NCBI RefSeq assembly: GCF_002498065.1
Contig: NZ_DAFZ01000007.1
Location: 1 to 9,160 of the forward strand
Source: Methanoculleus sp. UBA208
Lineage (GTDB): Archaea > Halobacteriota > Methanomicrobia > Methanomicrobiales > Methanoculleaceae
Reading direction: 5' to 3'
Length of the DNA stretch: 9,160 nt
The notes beneath the pieces are model-generated. The model did not search any database. It was given only the letters and a program-made list of their open reading frames with translations, and was not told the origin of the DNA. Positions 5,165-9,160 of the stretch are shown here, piece by piece; position 1 is the first letter of the stretch, and each line of letters opens with the position of its first letter. The position numbers and the translations under genes are program-made.

Positions 5165-7828
5165 ATGGCTCAGATGGATCTCAAGAAGTACCAACCATAC
5201 ATCATCATTGGCGTTATCGTCCTGTTCGCCCTGCTCACGCTCTGGACGCGGGGTATCCCCTCGGAAGGTCTGGTGACCGCCGAAGGCGTCAATCTCCTCG
5301 GCAACGACCCCTGGTACAGCCTGCGCCAGGTGGAGCAGAGCGTCGCGAACTTCCCGGGCTACGCCTGGTTCGATACCATGACGTTCTATCCGAGCGGCGA
5401 CGTCATCTACTGGGGGCCGCTCTTTGTTCAGATCATAGCAGCGCTCTGCGTCCTCACCGGCGCAGCGACGCGCCCCGAGATCATGCTGGTCGCGTCCTGG
5501 GTTCCTCCGCTGATGGCCGTGGCGATGGTGCCGGTCACCTACCTGCTCGCGAAAAAGATCGCCGACTGGAAGACCGGCCTCATTGCAGCAGGCCTGATCG
5601 CGGTCATCGGCAGCAACTACGCCTACCGCTCCCTCTTCGGCTTTGTCGACCACCATATCGCAGAGACGCTCTTCTCGACGATCTTCGTCCTCGCCTATGT
5701 CACGGCGCTGCTTGCGACGCGCGACCACCCGTTCTCCCTGAAGGACCGCGGAACCCTCACGGTTGAGAGCCTGAAGGCCCCGGTGCTCGCATCGGCGCTC
5801 GCGGGCATCGCCTACCTCCTCGGCCTCTTCAACATGCCGACGATGATCCTCTTCGCGCTCATCGTGGTAGTCTTCACCCTGGTCCAGTTCCTCCTGGACT
5901 TCTTCCAGGACCGGTCGAGCGACTACCTGGTCCTCGTAAACGCCGTCGTCTTCGGCGTGGCGATCCTCGGGATGGCGGCGTTCGGCTTTCCGCACCCCGG
6001 CCTCGACCTCTCCCGGTACACGGTCGGGCACGTCATCGTATATGCCGTCCTCATCGCAGGCACCCTTGCGCTCTACGGGCTCTCGGTCTTCCTGAAGGGG
6101 CGCCCGAAGTACTACTACCCTGCCGCGCTCGCCCTCATCGCGGCCGCCGCAGTCGCGGTGCTCTTTGTCGCCCTGCCGGACATCTACAACCTCCTGATAT
6201 CGAGCCTCATCTCCTTCTTCGGCGAGCAGCCGGTCACCACGACCGTTCAGGAGGCACGGGCCTGGTCGTTTTCCGCCGCCTGGGCGACGTTCCACTGGGG
6301 CCTCGTACTCGCGGCCGGCGGTGCCGCAGCCCTCCTCTGGAAGAACCTTGAACGGGTGAACCCGGCCCACGTATTCGTCCTGATCTGGTCGGCGATCATC
6401 CTGGCATCGACCGCCGCACACGTCCGCTACGAGTACTACCTTGCCGCAAACATCGCCCTGCTCTCGGCGGTCTTTGCAGGAGTGGTCATAGATGCGACCT
6501 GGAAAGACGTTGCACGCCTCCTCGGGAGAGGGAGCGGCAGCAAGGCATCCTCCGGCCCGGCGACCACCGTGAAACAGGAGGAGGCGCCACGAAAGGGCAA
6601 AAAGGGCGGCAAGGGCCCCGAAGCACGAAAGGCGAAGGTTCCCCCGAAGAATCAGCCCGATTACCTCAAAGTCGGGGCCTTCGCCGCGGTCGTCGCCGTC
6701 ACGCTCCTCTTTGCCGGGACATCCCTCATGGGGAACATAGCTCTCGGCACCAACGCGAAGTACAGCGGCATGGACTCGCAGTGGATGGAGGCCCTGGAGT
6801 GGATGGGCGAGAACACCCCCGACCCCGGCGTGGACTACTACGCGATCTACGACCGGGAGTCTTTCACCTACCCCGAGGAGTCTTACGGTGTCATGTCCTG
6901 GTGGGACTACGGCCACTGGATCACCTTCGTCTCAAAGCGCATCCCGAACAACAACCCGTTCCAGCACGGGGTCTCCGGCCCGAACGGCTCCGCGACCTAC
7001 TTCGTCTCGACTTCCGAAGATGCCGCAAACCGGGTCCTCGACAACGTCGGCACCCGCTACGTCATTACCGACATCCAGCTCGACACCATGAAGTTCCACG
7101 CCCCGGCGACCTGGGCCGATCCCGAGGTGGGTCAGAAGCCCTTCCAGCCCTACTTCCTCCTCCCGGAGAGCGCGGGCTCGACGAATTACCAGGCGGTGCC
7201 GTTCAACACCCAGGAATACTACCTGACGATGGTCTCCCGGCTCCACAACTTCGATGGGTCCATGACCGATCCGACGGAGGCATCGGTGATCTACGCCGAG
7301 TACCGTGAGCCGGAAGCGGCGAACACCTCTCTCCCGGTCATCACGCGCACCGAGCAGATGGACGCCACCGCAGGCGCGGCCGCGGTGGAGGCCTACAACA
7401 GGAACGCACCGGCGGGGTCGGGCGCGACCCTGCTGAACATGTACTATCAGTACCGTGGGGACTCGGTCCTCCAGCCGCTCGAGCGGGTGCCGGCGCTCCA
7501 GCACTACCGGCTCGTCCACGAGACACCCCGGAACGTCTACGGCAACGTCGGTGAAGACGGGCCCGACCTCAAAACCGTCAAGATATTCGAGTATGTTCCC
7601 GGAGCCACGATCAATGGCGAGGGGATCATCGAGGTGCCCATCGTCACGAACACCGGGCGGGAGTTCACCTACCGTCAGGAGAGCGTGAACGGCACGTTCG
7701 TCGTCCCGTACGCGACGTCAGGGTGGTCGGGCGAGGTGAAGGCGACCGGACCGTACCGGATCGCGGGCACCGGCCAGACGTTTGACGTCACCGAAGAGGA
7801 TATCCTGCAGGGACGCACCATTAACTGA
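5165..7828 (+). CDS. aglB: Archaeal oligosaccharyltransferase AglB (STT3 family)
   Basis: AglB moves a glycan from dolichyl (pyro)phosphate to Asn in N-X-S/T sites of exported proteins, on the outer face of the cytoplasmic membrane. The 887-residue product has the family layout: a membrane domain of roughly a dozen helices (about 12-527), then an external globular domain (528-887). Catalytic landmarks are visible. A first acidic motif NDPW (47-50) lies in the first external loop, the second is VDHHIAE (161-167), and TVQE (360-363) corresponds to the SVSE/TIxE loop. The sequon-binding WWDYG is at 579-583. DTMK (640-643) fits the start of a DK motif, although the Met/Ile expected four residues after the Lys is Pro. 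A basic, low-complexity insert rich in Lys, Gly and Ala (about 454-500) precedes the last membrane helix. The start at 5165 has a strong ribosome site. The HDAC-like gene begins 5 nt after the stop. Neighbouring glycosyltransferases fit a glycosylation locus. Very confident. Confidence 0.96.
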   Translation: MAQMDLKKYQPYIIIGVIVLFALLTLWTRGIPSEGLVTAEGVNLLGNDPWYSLRQVEQSVANFPGYAWFDTMTFYPSGDVIYWGPLFVQIIAALCVLTGAATRPEIMLVASWVPPLMAVAMVPVTYLLAKKIADWKTGLIAAGLIAVIGSNYAYRSLFGFVDHHIAETLFSTIFVLAYVTALLATRDHPFSLKDRGTLTVESLKAPVLASALAGIAYLLGLFNMPTMILFALIVVVFTLVQFLLDFFQDRSSDYLVLVNAVVFGVAILGMAAFGFPHPGLDLSRYTVGHVIVYAVLIAGTLALYGLSVFLKGRPKYYYPAALALIAAAAVAVLFVALPDIYNLLISSLISFFGEQPVTTTVQEARAWSFSAAWATFHWGLVLAAGGAAALLWKNLERVNPAHVFVLIWSAIILASTAAHVRYEYYLAANIALLSAVFAGVVIDATWKDVARLLGRGSGSKASSGPATTVKQEEAPRKGKKGGKGPEARKAKVPPKNQPDYLKVGAFAAVVAVTLLFAGTSLMGNIALGTNAKYSGMDSQWMEALEWMGENTPDPGVDYYAIYDRESFTYPEESYGVMSWWDYGHWITFVSKRIPNNNPFQHGVSGPNGSATYFVSTSEDAANRVLDNVGTRYVITDIQLDTMKFHAPATWADPEVGQKPFQPYFLLPESAGSTNYQAVPFNTQEYYLTMVSRLHNFDGSMTDPTEASVIYAEYREPEAANTSLPVITRTEQMDATAGAAAVEAYNRNAPAGSGATLLNMYYQYRGDSVLQPLERVPALQHYRLVHETPRNVYGNVGEDGPDLKTVKIFEYVPGATINGEGIIEVPIVTNTGREFTYRQESVNGTFVVPYATSGWSGEVKATGPYRIAGTGQTFDVTEEDILQGRTIN

Positions 7829-7833
7829 CGAGG

Positions 7834-8802
7834 ATGCGGTCTTCAGTCATCTACGGTGACGTCTTTACCAGACACGACATGGAGGCTCACCCCGAGTCGG
7901 GTGCCCGGTTACGGGCGGCCCTCTCGGGGATCCCGGAAAGCGTGAGGTGGCGTGCCCCCGTCCGCGCCACCGAGAGCGACCTGGAACGGGTTCACGACCC
8001 GCGATACATCAGGTGGGTACGGAAGATGGCGACGGGAACCTGTTTTCTGGACGTGAACACCTACGTCACCTGCCACTCCTTCGATGCCGCATCCTATGCC
8101 GCCGGGTCGACCTTCGCGGCGGTGGAGCGCACACTCGAGGGCGAGCACCTCTTCGCTCTCGTCCGCCCGCCGGGCCACCATGCCGAGCCCGATCGCGCGA
8201 TGGGGTTCTGCATCTTCAACAACGCCGCCGTCGCGGCGGCGAAAGCACTTTTATCGGTCGACCGGGTGGCGATCCTCGACTGGGACCTGCACCACGGCAA
8301 CGGCACCCAGACGGCGTTTTACGGGAGCGACCGGGTGCTCTTCTGCTCGGTACACGAGGAGAACAGTTTCCCGAAGACCGGGTGGGTGGACGAGATCGGC
8401 ACCGGCGCGGGCCGGGGCTACACCCTCAACGCCCCGCTTGCGGCGGGGTCCACCATCGCCGATTACCGGCACGTCTTCGAGGAGGTCTTCATCCCGGCGC
8501 TCGTCCGGTTCCGGCCCGACGTCCTGATCGTCTCGGCCGGGCAGGACGCCCTCTCCGACGACGAACACGGGCGGATGCATCTCGAACCCGATGATTACGG
8601 CGTGCTCGCCAGGATGTTGATCGACGGCACGGATCTTCCACTCGCGCTGACGCTCGAAGGGGGCTACGGCCCGTCGCTCGGGAAGGCTATCGACGCGATA
8701 TTCCGTGCCCTCGCGGGGAAGCGCTTTGAGCCCGCCGAGAGGCCACTGAACCGGGGGACGGAAAGGGTTGCGGATCTCCTGAAGAAGGTCCGGTTCTGCT
8801 AA
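7834..8802 (+). CDS. Histone deacetylase superfamily protein (Zn-dependent deacylase)
   Basis: The 322-residue protein carries the full arginase/deacetylase-fold active site of class II-like HDACs and acetylpolyamine hydrolases. Landmarks are HPESGARL (19-26), RPPGHHAEPDRAMGFCIFNNAAV (111-133) with the His pair 115-116, and LDWDLHHGNGTQ (148-159) with Zn ligands D151 and H153. SAGQDAL (234-240) supplies the third Zn ligand D238, and GGYG (276-279) has the catalytic Tyr278. Gln237 replaces the more common Phe beside D238. These enzymes remove acetyl or other acyl groups from lysine or polyamines. In archaea possible targets are chromatin proteins, metabolic enzymes or small acylated amines. 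The ATG at 7834 follows the aglB stop by 5 nt with a GAGG ribosome site overlapping the end of aglB, so the two are very likely cotranscribed. There is no signal peptide, so it acts in the cytoplasm. Fold and activity class are firm; substrate is unknown. Confidence 0.92.
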   Translation: MRSSVIYGDVFTRHDMEAHPESGARLRAALSGIPESVRWRAPVRATESDLERVHDPRYIRWVRKMATGTCFLDVNTYVTCHSFDAASYAAGSTFAAVERTLEGEHLFALVRPPGHHAEPDRAMGFCIFNNAAVAAAKALLSVDRVAILDWDLHHGNGTQTAFYGSDRVLFCSVHEENSFPKTGWVDEIGTGAGRGYTLNAPLAAGSTIADYRHVFEEVFIPALVRFRPDVLIVSAGQDALSDDEHGRMHLEPDDYGVLARMLIDGTDLPLALTLEGGYGPSLGKAIDAIFRALAGKRFEPAERPLNRGTERVADLLKKVRFC

Positions 8803-8806
8803 GCAG

Positions 8807-8850
8807 CCCCTTTCGACCGGTGAACCGGCAGTGTGCCGGTGTGGAAGGGG
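8807..8850 (+). terminator. Two-tier hairpin after the deacylase gene
   Basis: The outer arm CCCCTTTC (8807-8814) pairs with GGAAGGGG (8843-8850) with one G-U wobble. Inside, ACCGGCA (8824-8830) pairs exactly with TGCCGGT (8834-8840) over a 3-nt loop. It starts 4 nt after the stop codon of the deacylase gene. No T run follows, so it may protect or process the 3' end rather than terminate by an intrinsic U-tract. Confidence 0.5.
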
Positions 8851-8856
8851 AGATGA

Positions 8857-8880
8857 CATGGGCTCATGCATGGCCTCATG
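8857..8880 (+). repeat. Tandem 12-bp repeat CATGNNCTCATG (two copies)
   Basis: CATGGGCTCATG (8857-8868) is followed directly by CATGGCCTCATG (8869-8880), differing at one base. Each unit begins and ends with the palindrome CATG. A third, separate copy lies at 8988-8999. Confidence 0.75.
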
Positions 8881-8933
8881 TGAAGACGCGAGGTCCGGCT
8901 CTGTTGAAACCCTGTTCCGATCTTCATCCTTTC

Positions 8934-8959
8934 CCTGATGAGGCTGGTGCCAGATCAGG
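8934..8959 (+). other. Imperfect hairpin
   Basis: CCTGAT (8934-8939) pairs with ATCAGG (8954-8959). Two mismatched positions separate this from an inner GGC/GCC stem with a 4-nt loop. No conserved RNA family is recognised, and the TGATGA here lacks a partnering D box for a C/D guide RNA. Confidence 0.4.
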
Positions 8960-8987
8960 CTGCCCCCGGAACGACCTTTTTCTCGGG

Positions 8988-8999
8988 CATGTCCTCATG
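8988..8999 (+). repeat. Third copy of the CATGNNCTCATG repeat
   Basis: CATGTCCTCATG matches the tandem copies at 8857-8880 at all positions except the two variable central ones. It lies 107 bp after them, beyond the imperfect hairpin. Confidence 0.65.
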
Positions 9000-9038
9000 C
9001 AGTGGACCGTGGTGGCTATCGCAACCGGGGGTGGGGCT

Positions 9039-9068
9039 GACGGGGAGGGGGAGACCCCCTCCCCTGTC
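9039..9068 (+). terminator. Very stable GC-rich hairpin
   Basis: GGGGAGGGGG (9042-9051) and CCCCCTCCCC (9055-9064) form a perfect 10-bp stem over an AGA loop. Three further pairs (GAC/GTC) form if T9065 is bulged. It could act as a bidirectional 3'-end element or belong to a dispersed palindromic repeat family. The sequence alone does not decide this. Confidence 0.5.
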
Positions 9069-9099
9069 TCTTACGCGCGAAGAACCGCATACCTCATCG

Positions 9100-9160
<61 letters not shown>

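Noticed and set aside
5102..6916. 604-codon open frame on the minus strand opposite aglB
   Set aside because: It is the antisense of a strongly conserved gene in GC-rich DNA, with low-complexity composition rich in Arg, Asp, Glu and Gly and no motif. It is a shadow frame.
8934..8959. Possible C/D box guide RNA (TGATGA present)
   Set aside because: No D box (CTGA) at a suitable distance on the same strand, and the mismatches are G-G/A-A rather than the sheared G-A pairs of a kink-turn.

Overview
The window looks like part of a methanogenic archaeon of the order Methanomicrobiales, probably Methanoculleus-like. This rests on the high GC of the right half, an archaeal AglB/STT3 oligosaccharyltransferase with the WWDYG motif, short SD-type leaders, and a histone-deacetylase-fold gene immediately downstream. 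The genus is inferred from general resemblance, not from a search.

The left part (1-3.9 kb) is lower in GC and looks like accessory surface-glycan DNA. It holds the 3' part of a CDP-glycerol glycerophosphotransferase-like (TagB/TagF) gene, a decayed stretch that reads like the start of a GNAT acetyltransferase, a DUF6492-type gene split by a one-base frameshift in an A8 run just before its DxD motif, and a GT-B-like glycosyltransferase on the minus strand. It ends in a ~400-bp divergent gap that may carry more degraded coding sequence.

The right part (3.9-8.8 kb) is uniformly GC-rich and intact. It holds a GT4-type glycosyltransferase, aglB, and an HDAC-family deacylase that starts 5 nt after the aglB stop. 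aglB has its own SD and a possible TATA element, so aglB and the deacylase probably form one transcription unit.

The last 358 bp have no convincing gene. They hold two multi-part hairpins, a perfect 10-bp GC-rich hairpin, three copies of a CATG-NN-CTCATG motif (two in exact tandem), and a terminal 60-base stretch that is nearly all C and is suspect as an assembly end.

Together the genes suggest a locus for protein N-glycosylation. Glycosyltransferases and a polyol-phosphate-type transferase would build or decorate a lipid-linked glycan, and AglB would transfer it to Asn in secreted proteins such as S-layer protein or archaellin. The variable, partly broken left flank fits ongoing turnover of glycan-decorating genes next to a conserved transferase. 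I found no clearly new defence or mobile system. The most unusual items are the A8 frameshift, the decayed acetyltransferase, the AglB-deacylase pairing and the structured, repeat-bearing 3' region.
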